From assembly GCA_002382805.1 (NCBI GenBank), contig DGAD01000043.1, positions 62,001-126,000 of the forward strand: a stretch of 64,000 bases of DNA, read 5' to 3'. The first letter of the stretch is position 1. Each line of letters starts with the position of its first letter. The notes below the pieces were generated by a model that saw only the letters and a program-made list of their open reading frames with translations, ran no database searches and was not told the origin of the DNA. The position numbers and the translations under genes are program-made. The DNA is from Clostridiales bacterium UBA4039. Its GTDB lineage: Bacteria; Bacillota; Clostridia; Lachnospirales; Vallitaleaceae. Shown here one piece after another: positions 1 through 8,980 of this stretch.

Positions 1-514
1 ATATCAAGGACGCTTTTTCCAATTAGCAGATGCCCTGGGTGTTGAAAAAGAAACTGGATTTACACTGAACTATGATAAGTACAACTGGCAAGAACAAGAG
101 CACTTTATTACACAAGATTGTGATGGATACATTGATTTTGGTGAAGGACAAAAAGACATCTTTGCTATGGAAAACACAACAGTCATTGCGCAAAAAGACT
201 TAGGTGTTCAACTTGCGACCAATGATTTTGGAAAAGGGCGAAGTGTGTATATTAGCGGCTTGCCTTACAGTCATCAAAACGTGCGAATGTTACACCGTGC
301 AATTCTTTTCTCAGCACATGCACAAGAGAGCTTAGAGCAATGGCATAGTACCAACTATCATATTGAAGTCCATGCATATGTGAAAAACAATAAATTCTGT
401 GTTGTGAATAATACTTATGAGCCTCAACAGACAAAAATCTATCGAGGCGATGGAAGTTCCTTTGAATTATCCATGGAAGCCAATGAAATAATTTGGTATA
501 ATATCAATGAATAA
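1..514 (+). CDS. lnpA: 1,3-beta-galactosyl-N-acetylhexosamine phosphorylase (GH112), 3' end only
   Basis: The gene enters from the left edge and reads in frame from base 2 to TAA at 512-514, leaving about 170 C-terminal residues. The block YQGRFFQLADALGVEKETGF, then FGKGRSVYISGLPYS and a small beta-rich tail, match the C-terminal end of galacto-N-biose/lacto-N-biose I phosphorylases as I know the family. These cytosolic enzymes use phosphate to split Gal-beta-1,3-HexNAc into galactose 1-phosphate and GlcNAc or GalNAc. The partner enzymes (nucleotidyltransferase, NahK-type kinase, GalE) are not adjacent but lie at 15553-18591, which supports the call. The catalytic TIM-barrel lies outside the window, so activity cannot be judged here. 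Confidence 0.85.
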   Translation, partial: YQGRFFQLADALGVEKETGFTLNYDKYNWQEQEHFITQDCDGYIDFGEGQKDIFAMENTTVIAQKDLGVQLATNDFGKGRSVYISGLPYSHQNVRMLHRAILFSAHAQESLEQWHSTNYHIEVHAYVKNNKFCVVNNTYEPQQTKIYRGDGSSFELSMEANEIIWYNINE

Positions 515-557
515 TCTATAGTGATTAAAATTCTGTGAAGATAAGTTAGGGGTAAAC

Positions 558-1376
558 ATGAGTAATCGTACATATTATTTATCCGACAAAGTTGAAGATA
601 TTAATTATGGAGAACTCGTCTATGTTGCCCATTCTTCTTATGAAGGAGAGTGGGCGAGCATTTCCCATACCCATGTTTTATGCGAGATGTTTTTGGTTAT
701 TGGTGGTGAAGGTACGATTTATATCGAAGATCAAAAAATTGCCATTGGTCCTTATGACTTTATTGCAATTAACCCCAATGTTAAGCACAGAGAAGTCTCC
801 AGTGAAGATAATCCGCTAGAATATATAGTCTTTGGTGTAGGAAGTATATCCATTGAAATGGATAATAGCCTATACTCAAAAGCGTCTTTTTTGTCCATTA
901 CTAAAAAAGTTAATTTTTATACAGAAGAACTTTTGCACATTGGCGATCGTAAAAACAACCATCATCTATTGATGATACAAAATATTTATGAACTTTTATT
1001 CTTGGAATATCTGAAAATATCCGGTAATAAAGCGGTTGCTTCAATTACGCAACAAGTAATGCGAGAATGTAATCAGGCAAAGCAGTACATGGAAGCCCAT
1101 TATGCAGAAAATATCAGTTTGGACCTTCTAGCTGAAGAATTACACTTGAACAAATATTACCTGTCCCACTGTTTTACAAAAACTTATGGGATATCTTTAA
1201 TGAATTATCTGACGAGTGTCCGTATTCAAGTCAGTAAGAAGTTGTTAAAAGAGACGGATTATAACATTGCATCTATTGCAAACTCTTGTGGATTTACTTC
1301 GCAAAGTTATTTTTCCCAATCGTTTAAAAAAATAGTCAAAATGACACCTTATGAATTTCGTAAGCACAATAAATGA
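558..1376 (+). CDS. AraC-family regulator with N-terminal cupin domain
   Basis: This is a 272-residue one-component regulator. Residues about 15-95 form a cupin-like sugar-sensing fold (HTHVLCEMFLVIGGEG, then GPYDFIAINPNVKHRE). Residues about 170-272 are a double helix-turn-helix of the AraC/XylS type ending in SQSFKKIVKMTPYEFRKHNK. The ATG at 558 follows a TAGGGGT ribosome binding site. It lies 43 bases after the phosphorylase gene on the same strand and is closed by a strong terminator, so it probably belongs to the galacto-N-biose operon and regulates it. The ligand is unknown; a galactose- or HexNAc-type sugar is a guess from context. Confidence 0.8.
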   Translation: MSNRTYYLSDKVEDINYGELVYVAHSSYEGEWASISHTHVLCEMFLVIGGEGTIYIEDQKIAIGPYDFIAINPNVKHREVSSEDNPLEYIVFGVGSISIEMDNSLYSKASFLSITKKVNFYTEELLHIGDRKNNHHLLMIQNIYELLFLEYLKISGNKAVASITQQVMRECNQAKQYMEAHYAENISLDLLAEELHLNKYYLSHCFTKTYGISLMNYLTSVRIQVSKKLLKETDYNIASIANSCGFTSQSYFSQSFKKIVKMTPYEFRKHNK

Positions 1377-1417
1377 CCATTGGACTAACATTTACGTTAG
1401 AGCAAGGGTCTTTTTTC
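1375..1417 (+). terminator. Rho-independent terminator after AraC gene
   Basis: The arms GACC-a-TTG-ga-CTAAC and GTTAG-ag-CAA-g-GGTC pair across a six-base loop and are followed at once by TTTTTTC. The left arm begins inside the AraC gene's stop codon. It ends the operon that enters from the left edge. Confidence 0.85.
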
Positions 1418-1496
1418 TTTTATCAGTCGACTTCAGATGTGCTTTGCACCGTTTTCATTGTAAAAAATAAATAATTAAATAAAAAGTTGATATTTA

Positions 1497-1525
1497 TTGA
1501 CAAAATGCTAAGAACAGGCTAGTAT
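1497..1525 (+). promoter_or_regulatory. Sigma-A promoter with no intact gene downstream
   Basis: TTGACA (1497-1502) and TAGTAT (1520-1525) are separated by exactly 17 bases. An 8-base inverted repeat AAAAGTTA/TAACTTTT (1543-1563) follows. Only gene remnants lie downstream (1625-2140), so this looks like the surviving promoter of a lost gene. It could also drive an unrecognised short transcript. Confidence 0.55.
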
Positions 1526-1624
1526 AAAACGACAGTAACATAAAAAGTTAGCAGATAACTTTTAAGAACTTAAAATAATTAAAAAGATGAGTGGTAAAAT
1601 TAAATAAACAAAATTATCAAAACT

Positions 1625-1762
1625 AAATTTGTAAAGCAATACAAATTTGAAAATATAGAGCAACTAAAAATTGAATTGGTAGATTACCATAGAATCCATT
1701 CTTCACTCGATTATTTTAGCCCAGCAAAATATAAACGAATTCACCTTGAAAAATCGGTTTAA
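1625..1762 (+). pseudogene. Remnant of an IS3-type transposase (C-terminal end)
   Basis: This frame of 45 codons ends in TAA at 1760-1762. Its peptide contains ELVDYHRIHSSLDYFSPAKY, which resembles the end of the integrase core of IS3-family OrfB proteins (pattern HxxRxHSSLxxxSPxxY). The catalytic core, the N-terminal part and both IS ends are absent. It is an old fragment rather than a working element, and it shares the interval with two other gene fragments. Confidence 0.7.
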
Positions 1763-1824
1763 AAAAGTATTGCCAATCCAGAATCAATAAAGTGCGGATT
1801 CAATCCGTTAATATTAGTAAAAAA

Positions 1825-1944
1825 ATGAACGGTGTTGTGGTATCAATAAATGATATTAGCACATTTGTTGATCGTATTACAGAAATTGCAGATCAAACAA
1901 ATCTATTAGCGATTAATGCAGCAATCTAAGCCGCTAGAAGGAAT
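1825..1944 (+). pseudogene. Remnant of a methyl-accepting chemotaxis protein
   Basis: From the ATG at 1825 the frame reads MNGVVVSINDISTFVDRITE followed by IADQTNLLAINAAI. It then meets TAA (1927-1929) exactly where the strongly conserved Glu of the receptor tip (NAAIEAARAG) is expected, and resumes AARR. This is the hairpin tip of an MCP signalling domain with a nonsense change (GAA to TAA is the simplest route). Nothing else of the receptor remains. Confidence 0.75.
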
Positions 1945-2039
1945 TACCGTTGTTCACTATATTCATAAAAAAAAATGAAAAATGCAAAAATCTTCTCAAG
2001 TATTCGGATTAGTTTATATCTGAGATTTCTTATTATTTA

Positions 2040-2138
2040 AGCTTTGCTTTACAAAGTTACTTTGGTAAAGTGTTTAAAAAATTAACAGGAATGACACCAA
2101 AGGACTATCGAAAGCAAAATCAAATATCAGATAAAAAG
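2040..2138 (+). pseudogene. Remnant of an AraC-family C-terminus
   Basis: From 2043 the frame encodes FALQSYFGKVFKKLTGMTPK then DYRKQNQ, the last recognition helix and tail of an AraC-type DNA-binding domain. No start or first helix-turn-helix remains upstream in frame. The fragment points toward and nearly touches the convergent PocR-AraC gene ending at 2157. It closes the 0.8 kb remnant zone at 1377-2156, in which I see no intact gene. Confidence 0.7.
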
Positions 2139-2156
2139 GGTGAGTTATTCGCTAAA

Positions 2157-2969
2157 TCACATATGACTTTGTCTGTATTGCATCGGCGTAATATTCATTT
2201 GTTCTTTAAATTTTTTGCTGTAGTAAGAGCCATCACTAAAACCAACTTTTAAAGCGATATTTGTAATGGATAAATGGGTAGATTCTAAATAATATAAAGA
2301 TTCTTGGATACGTATATTTGTTATATATTGATTGAGTGTAATATTCGTAATCTTTTTGAATTGAGAACTTAAATACGTAGGATTGCAAAAAGCATTTTTA
2401 GCCAGCAAAGAAAGCGACAAATCCTGATTGAAGCTATCTTTGATAAAAGACATAGTTGTTACAATGTAATTCTTGGCTCTATATGAGGTGTCTTCTGTAC
2501 GTGTTATTAAGTATTTTTCGTAATCATAAAAGAGAGTATCAAACATTAGAGAAATTATCTTTAAATCCCTATAGAATATAGGATAATTAGCTATTGACAG
2601 GATATTATTTCCAATAAATAAAGCGCCAATATAATGATTTTTAATAATGATGGGGATAACGAGTTCGTGAAAATCCGCATAGCAATGTTCCCAAAAAGGT
2701 TCTTGAATTTTAAAGGCATGATGCAATGCCTTATTTTTTTGCTTAATACATTGATGAAATCCGTCTGGGGTAGATTTAATATGATTACAATAAAAATTAT
2801 GATGATAGGCATATGTATTGAGGACACGGCTAATCTCTTGATCAATAAGCGATAAACCAATGACATCATGAAAATTAATATAAACATCATAGTTTTTTTT
2901 CAAATCATTTAAACTCTGTTCAATTAAGGTTATAGTTTTTGGCAGATATTCATTTTTTTTAATATTCAT
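2157..2969 (-). CDS. PocR-domain AraC-family regulator
   Basis: This regulator has about 270 residues. Residues about 1-160 look like a PocR sensory domain, with cysteines in FYCNHIKSTPDGFHQCIKQK and then FWEHCYADFHELVIPIIIKN. Residues about 170-270 are an AraC-type double helix-turn-helix ending MNITPMQYRQS. I prefer the ATG at 2969, five bases after AGGTG; an upstream in-frame ATG at 3008 has no good ribosome binding site. It is divergent from the FAD oxidoreductase gene at 3097, so it probably controls that gene, whose promoter has a good -10 (TATAAT, 3068-3073) but a poor -35, as expected for an activated promoter. PocR domains are known to bind small molecules; the ligand here is unknown. 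Confidence 0.78.
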   Translation of the reverse strand: MNIKKNEYLPKTITLIEQSLNDLKKNYDVYINFHDVIGLSLIDQEISRVLNTYAYHHNFYCNHIKSTPDGFHQCIKQKNKALHHAFKIQEPFWEHCYADFHELVIPIIIKNHYIGALFIGNNILSIANYPIFYRDLKIISLMFDTLFYDYEKYLITRTEDTSYRAKNYIVTTMSFIKDSFNQDLSLSLLAKNAFCNPTYLSSQFKKITNITLNQYITNIRIQESLYYLESTHLSITNIALKVGFSDGSYYSKKFKEQMNITPMQYRQSHM

Positions 2970-3096
2970 CATTTCACCTAATATATTTTGATAAGCATAT
3001 AATACCAAATATTTTACTAAAACTCAAAAATAATTTTATATCTCATTCTTCGCATTTTTGTTACAGTTATAATATAAAATTATTGAGGAGGCATAC

Positions 3097-4407
3097 ATGA
3101 AAAAGTATTTTGAAGCAGAAAGAGAAATTCCAATCTTTGGCAACTATGATGTTATTGTCATTGGCGGTGGACCGGCGGGGTTTTCTGCAGCAGTGAATGC
3201 AGGGAAAGAAGGGGCGAAGACCTTATTGATTGAACAATCCGGTCAACTAGGCGGAGTTGCAACAACAGGACTAATGAGTCATTGGACAGGAAATACTAAG
3301 GGTGGATTTTATGAAGAAATCTTAGTTCGTAGTAATTATTTACATGGTAATGATATCTTAGATTATAAGGAAGAACAAAAACTCATTAATCCAGAACAAC
3401 TTAAAGTATTAATGCTAGAGATGATTGAGGAAGCAAAGGTGGATTTATTATTATATACATTTGCAGCAGATGTTATCATGGTAGAAAGTGCAATCAAAGG
3501 TGTTGTAATAGAAAACAAATCCGGGCGACAAGCGATTTACGGGAAAGTTATTGTAGATGCAAGTGGAGATGGCGACATAGCTGCTAAGTCAGGAGCTAGA
3601 TTTTATAAAGGACGTGAGTATGATGGAAAAATGCAACCACTGACAATCATGTTTAAAATGGGGGGCGTAAAGACAAAAGAGGTTCGATATGTTACATTTT
3701 TTGAAGATAGCTACGAATTAAAAAATGGTGAGGATCTTCAATCATATGCAAGAAAGCATATCCCATATCCTGCAGGGCATGTTTTGATATATCCATCTGT
3801 CTTACCTGGTATTGTTACATTAAATATGACCAATGCAATTAAAGTTGATGGAACAAAAGCTGAAGACCTAACTAGAGCTGAAATACAGTGCAGAAAACAA
3901 ATTCCCATTATTGAAAAATTTTTAAAGGAAAATATACAAGGATTTGAAAATGCATATGTTATGAGTTCTGCATCTATTATTGGTGTTCGTGAGACTCGGC
4001 ATTTTATTGGGCGTCAAACAATCACAGAAAAGGATATTTTAGAGGCTAAGTTATTTGACGATTGGGCAGTTGTCAATGCACATTTTAATTTTGATGTACA
4101 TAACTTAGAGGGAGCCGGTCTTGATGAAACGGGAAAGCAAAAGCATTTTAAACAAACAAAATATTATTCGATTCCATATGGATGTTTTGTTCCAGAAAAA
4201 ATTGAAGGGTTGCTTCTAGCGGGAAGGAATATTTCAGGAACCCATATGGCTCATTCAAGTTATAGAGTTATGCCAATTTGCGTTAATATGGGTCAAGCGG
4301 TAGGTATAGCAGCTGCGATATCTGTAAAAAACAAGATCAAGCCAAATGAACTTTCTATAAGTCAGCTTCAAGATCGATTGAAGCAATTAGGGGTACAACC
4401 AGAATAA
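3097..4407 (+). CDS. FAD-dependent oxidoreductase (FAD_oxidored / PF12831-type)
   Basis: This flavoprotein has 436 residues. The N-terminal Rossmann motif is VIVIGGGPAGFSAAVNAGKE (about residues 14-33), with a matching GDGDIAAKSGARFYKGRE motif near residue 160 and a C-terminal FAD-binding stretch LLLAGRNISGTHMAHSSYRV. These mark the succinate-dehydrogenase-like FAD_oxidored family found in many sugar and sugar-acid catabolic loci; the substrate is not known. The ATG follows GAGGAGG. It faces a second member of the family (4453-6210, opposite strand) across a shared terminator, and the two share the order of FAD motifs. No signal peptide is present, so it should be cytosolic. Confidence 0.8.
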   Translation: MKKYFEAEREIPIFGNYDVIVIGGGPAGFSAAVNAGKEGAKTLLIEQSGQLGGVATTGLMSHWTGNTKGGFYEEILVRSNYLHGNDILDYKEEQKLINPEQLKVLMLEMIEEAKVDLLLYTFAADVIMVESAIKGVVIENKSGRQAIYGKVIVDASGDGDIAAKSGARFYKGREYDGKMQPLTIMFKMGGVKTKEVRYVTFFEDSYELKNGEDLQSYARKHIPYPAGHVLIYPSVLPGIVTLNMTNAIKVDGTKAEDLTRAEIQCRKQIPIIEKFLKENIQGFENAYVMSSASIIGVRETRHFIGRQTITEKDILEAKLFDDWAVVNAHFNFDVHNLEGAGLDETGKQKHFKQTKYYSIPYGCFVPEKIEGLLLAGRNISGTHMAHSSYRVMPICVNMGQAVGIAAAISVKNKIKPNELSISQLQDRLKQLGVQPE

Positions 4408-4416
4408 AGTAATTTT

Positions 4417-4446
4417 AAGCAGGATATTTTTTAAAATATCCTGCTT
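4417..4446. terminator. Bidirectional terminator between two convergent oxidoreductase genes
   Basis: A perfect 14-base inverted repeat (AAGCAGGATATTTT / AAAATATCCTGCTT) with a two-base loop sits between convergent stop codons. Ends rich in A and T on both sides make it usable from either strand. Confidence 0.85.
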
Positions 4447-4452
4447 TGTTGT

Positions 4453-6210
4453 TTAATATATCCTTAACTCAAATAAACGGAAATCCTGTGAACCATGTGT
4501 TTCGTTAAAAGATATTTTTATGGAATCACAAGAGAGCGTGGACGATAATGGGATGACGACAAATCGTTGGTAATTATCCGAAACTTCTTTTTTATATACT
4601 AATTGATTGTTATTAAAACACTCGATGCTAAAAGATTTAACTAATTCTTCAGGAATCGTATTGGGCACATCACACTCACTTTGAAAAAGTGTCAACATTA
4701 TTTCTTGACTCAAATTTGAATCAAATTTTAAATGAATTTCATTTATATCTATGGGCTCTGGCCAAGAGGCTTCAATCCATTGCGGCTTTTCTATACTTGC
4801 GGACCATAAATTATTATGTGTATTTGTTGATCGACTTACCCCATTAATAATATTTTCCGGCTGGTGTGAAGGAGTATGGGAGGAACTCTTAAGGATTGCT
4901 TTTTTTGCTAAATCCAAGGGATCCTCATTTACAACATTTGGTATAAAAACATCATCTTTAAGAAGTATCTGTTGCAATTCCTGAATATATGGACCTAAGG
5001 CATTTGGCATTATATTTTTTTCTTTTAATAACCTTACCGAAGTTCCGATCGCCTGACCAACGATTGCACATGTACCCATCACTCGCGTGGAACCAAAAGC
5101 CATATGTGAAGCACTAATAATACGTCCGCCAATTAATAAATTATGAATATCTTTTGAGTATAAAGAACGATAAGGGATTGTGTACATATCAGGTAAATCG
5201 ATAAAAGTTGTTGGGTCTAGGCGAGTATTTAGACCACCGACAACATGCATGTCCATAGGCCAACCACCATATGCAACGGCATCATCAAAAGACCTTGCGG
5301 CTAAAAGGTCTTTTTCGGCTAAAATATAATCCCCAATAACTCGTCTAGATTCCCTTTTTCCAGGCAAAAATCCCACCCAATCTAAAGCGTAATGATCCGC
5401 TTGATGGTCTTTATTTCTAATGTGGTCCCATACACCATATAGGGCCTTTAATAGTTCGTCTCGAATAAGTTCAGTATCATCAATTGTTTTAAGCTCATCG
5501 CCACCTATTTCTATCCACCAATAGTTATACCCGTGGGCGCCATGAGGACGATTTTTCAAATCAGCTTCTGTATAAGTATTGGCCCAATACGGTTTATGAA
5601 AAGGCGTAGGTAAATCCATTTTTTTTGTTGTAAATAGCAAGGTATTGCCCATGCAATGGGTATCTTCATTTTCAGGGGCATATTGTTCATTAAAGGTTGA
5701 TTTTGCTTCACGTCCTAACATATAGGCGGCCCCAGATAGTGCAGCAATTGTTCCGTCACCAGTTGCATCAAGAAAATAAGTAGCACTAAAATTATATTGT
5801 TTTTCTGTTGTCAGTTGATGACCGGATACGGATTGGATTCTATCTGATGATTTGTGAACTTCAGATATATGTGTGTTTAGATACAGATCAAGATTATCTT
5901 GAAAATGGGTCTTTTCCCATAAAATAGTATCAAAAATCGAATAGCTATTTTGTGGATTACGATATTTATTCTCTAATAGAATCTCGTCTAATATACCCGT
6001 TTCTCTAGCGTTTTCTCTACGACCATGATTATCGGCACCACATATATGCATACGTATTTCTGAACTCGCATTGCCGCCAAGAACAGGCCGATTTTGAATT
6101 AAGGCTGTTTTAACACCACCTCTACTAGCGGATATAGCAGCGCAGACCCCTGAAAGACCGCCGCCAATAACCACAAAATCATAAGTTTTTTGTATCAGTT
6201 TATTTTTCAT
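4453..6210 (-). CDS. FAD-dependent oxidoreductase with C-terminal discoidin-like domain
   Basis: This protein has 585 residues, clearly longer than its convergent paralogue. Residues 1-430 carry the FAD_oxidored core: VVIGGGLSGVCAAISASRGG near residue 13, DATGDGTIAALSGAAYMLGR, and LLIGGRIISASHMAFGSTRV near residue 360. Residues about 445-585 (NIINGVSRSTNTHNNLWSAS, then PQWIEASWPEPIDINEIHLK) resemble an F5/8 type C (discoidin) beta-sandwich, which usually binds carbohydrate. No signal peptide is visible, so a cytosolic enzyme with a binding module is implied. The ATG at 6210 follows AGGAGGT. It is divergent from the PocR-AraC gene at 6343. Confidence 0.78.
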   Translation of the reverse strand: MKNKLIQKTYDFVVIGGGLSGVCAAISASRGGVKTALIQNRPVLGGNASSEIRMHICGADNHGRRENARETGILDEILLENKYRNPQNSYSIFDTILWEKTHFQDNLDLYLNTHISEVHKSSDRIQSVSGHQLTTEKQYNFSATYFLDATGDGTIAALSGAAYMLGREAKSTFNEQYAPENEDTHCMGNTLLFTTKKMDLPTPFHKPYWANTYTEADLKNRPHGAHGYNYWWIEIGGDELKTIDDTELIRDELLKALYGVWDHIRNKDHQADHYALDWVGFLPGKRESRRVIGDYILAEKDLLAARSFDDAVAYGGWPMDMHVVGGLNTRLDPTTFIDLPDMYTIPYRSLYSKDIHNLLIGGRIISASHMAFGSTRVMGTCAIVGQAIGTSVRLLKEKNIMPNALGPYIQELQQILLKDDVFIPNVVNEDPLDLAKKAILKSSSHTPSHQPENIINGVSRSTNTHNNLWSASIEKPQWIEASWPEPIDINEIHLKFDSNLSQEIMLTLFQSECDVPNTIPEELVKSFSIECFNNNQLVYKKEVSDNYQRFVVIPLSSTLSCDSIKISFNETHGSQDFRLFELRIY

Positions 6211-6342
6211 AGAATACCTCCTTTTTGTATAGTTTATAAAAAGACAAAGTAAAAATCCTTCAAAAAAGAGTCGGAAATCTTAAAAAAAATGCACGAAATT
6301 AAAATTAGACTATAGTATAATGAACCTACAGGAGGCGGTTCA

Positions 6343-7254
6343 ATGAGAAAATACCAAGGATTAATAAATTATATTGAAGCGTTTGAGAAGGAATATGAAC
6401 TTAAAGTTATTATTAAAGATTACTTAGGTTTTTTAGAATTCAACAAAATGACCTTAGAGTATTTTAATGATTATTATATACATAAAAGTACTCAATGCAT
6501 GATTATTAAACAATTAGATGGATGTTGGAAAAGATGTTATGACCAAAAGGATAAAATTTATAAATATTTGCAGGTTAAGAAAAAACCATTTTTTGGAACT
6601 TGCTATGCTGGAGTTACCGAATTTGTCTATCCTATTTATTTTTCAAGTTCAGAAGGTAATATATTCAATGAAAAAATATTAATTGGCTCGATCAATGTTG
6701 GATCCTTTTATAGCGAAGAAGTGACTCGGCGAGTGAATAAGCTAGGACTCGAGGCGAGGACACAACATCGATTGATAAAAGAATGCTGGTTGCGTAAGAG
6801 TATAGATGATTTCGATTTAGAAGAACTAGAGAAAAAAGTGGAGACTATGTCCTACTTGGTATCCGGTCTATTTTATGAAGAAGAAAAGCAATTGATTCAA
6901 ACAGGAACATATAAGAATAAGTACAATATATATATTCTAAATCATGCTATAGCATACATTGAAAATAATTTCATGAACCATATTAATCTCCAAGATATTG
7001 CTGAGTTTTGTCATTGCAGTAAGTCCCTATTAAGTCACACATTTAAAAAAAATAAAAAGAAAACAATTCGAGCTTATATCAATGAAATGCGAATTCATGT
7101 AAGCAAGCAAATACTCCAAGAAAGTAATCAATCCATTTTAGATATAGCATTGTCAGTCGGCTATAAAGACAGCAATTATTTTTGTAAAGTATTTACAAAT
7201 ATTGAAGGCATACCTCCGACAACATACAGAAAGCAGGTACAAGATGAAAAGTAA
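6343..7254 (+). CDS. PocR-domain AraC-family regulator
   Basis: This regulator has 303 residues. Residues about 10-190 form a PocR-like sensor with the same cysteine layout as the regulator at 2157-2969 (QCMIIKQLDGCWKRCYDQKD, then FFGTCYAGVTEFVYPIYF). Residues about 200-300 are an AraC-type DNA-binding domain ending IEGIPPTTYRKQV. The ATG follows AGGAGG. Its end overlaps the histidine kinase start by 11 bases, so sensor kinase, response regulator and this regulator are probably made together. It is divergent from the FAD oxidoreductase gene at 4453-6210 and is the likely regulator of that gene. Confidence 0.8.
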   Translation: MRKYQGLINYIEAFEKEYELKVIIKDYLGFLEFNKMTLEYFNDYYIHKSTQCMIIKQLDGCWKRCYDQKDKIYKYLQVKKKPFFGTCYAGVTEFVYPIYFSSSEGNIFNEKILIGSINVGSFYSEEVTRRVNKLGLEARTQHRLIKECWLRKSIDDFDLEELEKKVETMSYLVSGLFYEEEKQLIQTGTYKNKYNIYILNHAIAYIENNFMNHINLQDIAEFCHCSKSLLSHTFKKNKKKTIRAYINEMRIHVSKQILQESNQSILDIALSVGYKDSNYFCKVFTNIEGIPPTTYRKQVQDEK

Positions 7255-8980
7255 AAATTATTCTTTGCATTCAAAATTAATTCGTGGCATGCTTCTAGGA
7301 ACAATCATACCAATGATTATTGCACCGATTATTGGATATGTATATACAAGAGATGTTTTATTAAACAATACACAGATTGTTACTGACCAGTTGTTAGAGA
7401 ATATTGACCAAAGTATTAACCATGTCATTGATGATATCATCAGTGCATCTAATGTAGTTGCATTAGATGATGTCATACAAGAAGTTTTGTTATCGCCACC
7501 GAATTCAATCATTGATAAAATTTATAGAGAAAAAATTGTGCTAGAACGTTTACATTATATGGAAGCGAGTAACCTATATCCATACATGGTTGAGTCGACG
7601 ATTGTGACATTTGATAATGAAATATATACTACCAGCTTTGAGATGTATCCGGATATCGAGAAAATCGTAAAAAGTGATTGGTACATAGAGAGTCTAAATA
7701 ATAATGGCTTTTTTATTTGGAAGGCCCCATCAAATAATATCATGGATTATGAGGGAGGAATTACATTAGTAAGGTTGTTAACCAAAAATTATTATCAACA
7801 AGCAGGTGTGCTTCTGATACACTTATTTCCCAGTTCAAGCTTAAGTGATATTTTGCAAAGAGATAGTGAAGTAAATGGAACTCAAAGATGTATTATTAAT
7901 GAAACAGGTGACACGATACTAAAGTCAAATAATGATTATGTATATTCAAAAGAAGAGATTCTAAAAATTGCAACAAAAAAAGGGGTGATTGATACAACCC
8001 ATGGAAAAATGTATGTCGGAACAAAGAAAATTCAAAAGACAAATTGGACATTGATACAACTTGTACCTTATGAAATTATCATTGCAGAAGTGAAGAATTA
8101 TCGAAATGGCTTATTAATAGTTAATATAATCGGAATAATATTTCTCTTAAGTATAATTATATATACATCCTTTAAAGAATCTAAAGGTGTAAGACAATTA
8201 GTGCTTTCGGTAAATGAGATTAGTCATGGGAATCTTGATGTCAATATTGAAGCTGTTGGAAGCAAAGAAATAATCATGTTAAAAGATAATATGAACTATA
8301 TGGTTCGTGCATTAAAAGAATCAATGATGCGGGTGGAATTTGAGACAAAGCAGAAAGAAGAAGCCAAACTTAAATCTTTACAAGCTCAGATTAATCCGCA
8401 CTTTTTACTGAATACATTAAATGGTATAAAATGGTTTTGTGTTATAGAAAATGCAAAAAACTCGGAAAAGATGATCAAGCAACTAGGTTATTTATTAGAA
8501 AATACACTAGGGAAGTTCGATGATTTTATTACATTAGAAAAAGAAGTGGATCTATTAAAAAGCTATATAGATATTCAAAAAATGCGATATGGTAAACGTA
8601 TTAAGGTTTGCTATGAATTAGATGCAAAAACATTAAAAGCAAAAGTTCCGGTACTATTATTACAACCCATTGTTGAAAATTCTATAATCCATGGATTTGA
8701 CGAAGAACAACAAGATGGTGTTATTATCATTCGTTCAATTCATAAGATTGATTATATTGAAATATGGATTGAAGATAATGGAAAAGGTATGACGCAGGAA
8801 GAAGAAAAACGTATTTTTGAGAATAAAAAAAGCACAGAAAGATTTTCAAGTATTGGCATTCGAAATGTTAAAGAACGCATCGAGCTATATTATGAACCGC
8901 CGTGTGGACTTGGTATTGAAACAGAATTAGGCACAGGAACCAAAACAATATTACTGATTAAAAATAAGGAGCAAGAATGA
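7244..8980 (+). CDS. YesM-type sensor histidine kinase
   Basis: This kinase has 578 residues from the ATG at 7244, which follows CAGGT; the longer frame from 7202 lacks a ribosome binding site and lies inside the upstream gene. The order is a membrane segment near residues 15-37, an extracellular sensing region to about 285, a second membrane segment (LLIVNIIGIIFLLSIIIYTS), a HAMP-like linker, then the His_kinase motif QAQINPHFLLNTLNGIKWF with the phosphorylated His, and ATPase motifs (QPIVENSIIHGF, IEDNGKGM, SIGIRNVKERI). Members of this family sense sugars or binding proteins and act through YesN-type regulators. Its stop overlaps the next gene's start. Confidence 0.88.
   Translation: MKSKNYSLHSKLIRGMLLGTIIPMIIAPIIGYVYTRDVLLNNTQIVTDQLLENIDQSINHVIDDIISASNVVALDDVIQEVLLSPPNSIIDKIYREKIVLERLHYMEASNLYPYMVESTIVTFDNEIYTTSFEMYPDIEKIVKSDWYIESLNNNGFFIWKAPSNNIMDYEGGITLVRLLTKNYYQQAGVLLIHLFPSSSLSDILQRDSEVNGTQRCIINETGDTILKSNNDYVYSKEEILKIATKKGVIDTTHGKMYVGTKKIQKTNWTLIQLVPYEIIIAEVKNYRNGLLIVNIIGIIFLLSIIIYTSFKESKGVRQLVLSVNEISHGNLDVNIEAVGSKEIIMLKDNMNYMVRALKESMMRVEFETKQKEEAKLKSLQAQINPHFLLNTLNGIKWFCVIENAKNSEKMIKQLGYLLENTLGKFDDFITLEKEVDLLKSYIDIQKMRYGKRIKVCYELDAKTLKAKVPVLLLQPIVENSIIHGFDEEQQDGVIIIRSIHKIDYIEIWIEDNGKGMTQEEEKRIFENKKSTERFSSIGIRNVKERIELYYEPPCGLGIETELGTGTKTILLIKNKEQE

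Noticed and set aside
4751..4984. 77-codon + strand frame inside the discoidin-like part of the FAD oxidoreductase
   Set aside because: It is antisense to a real gene, has no ribosome binding site and gives a low-complexity peptide.
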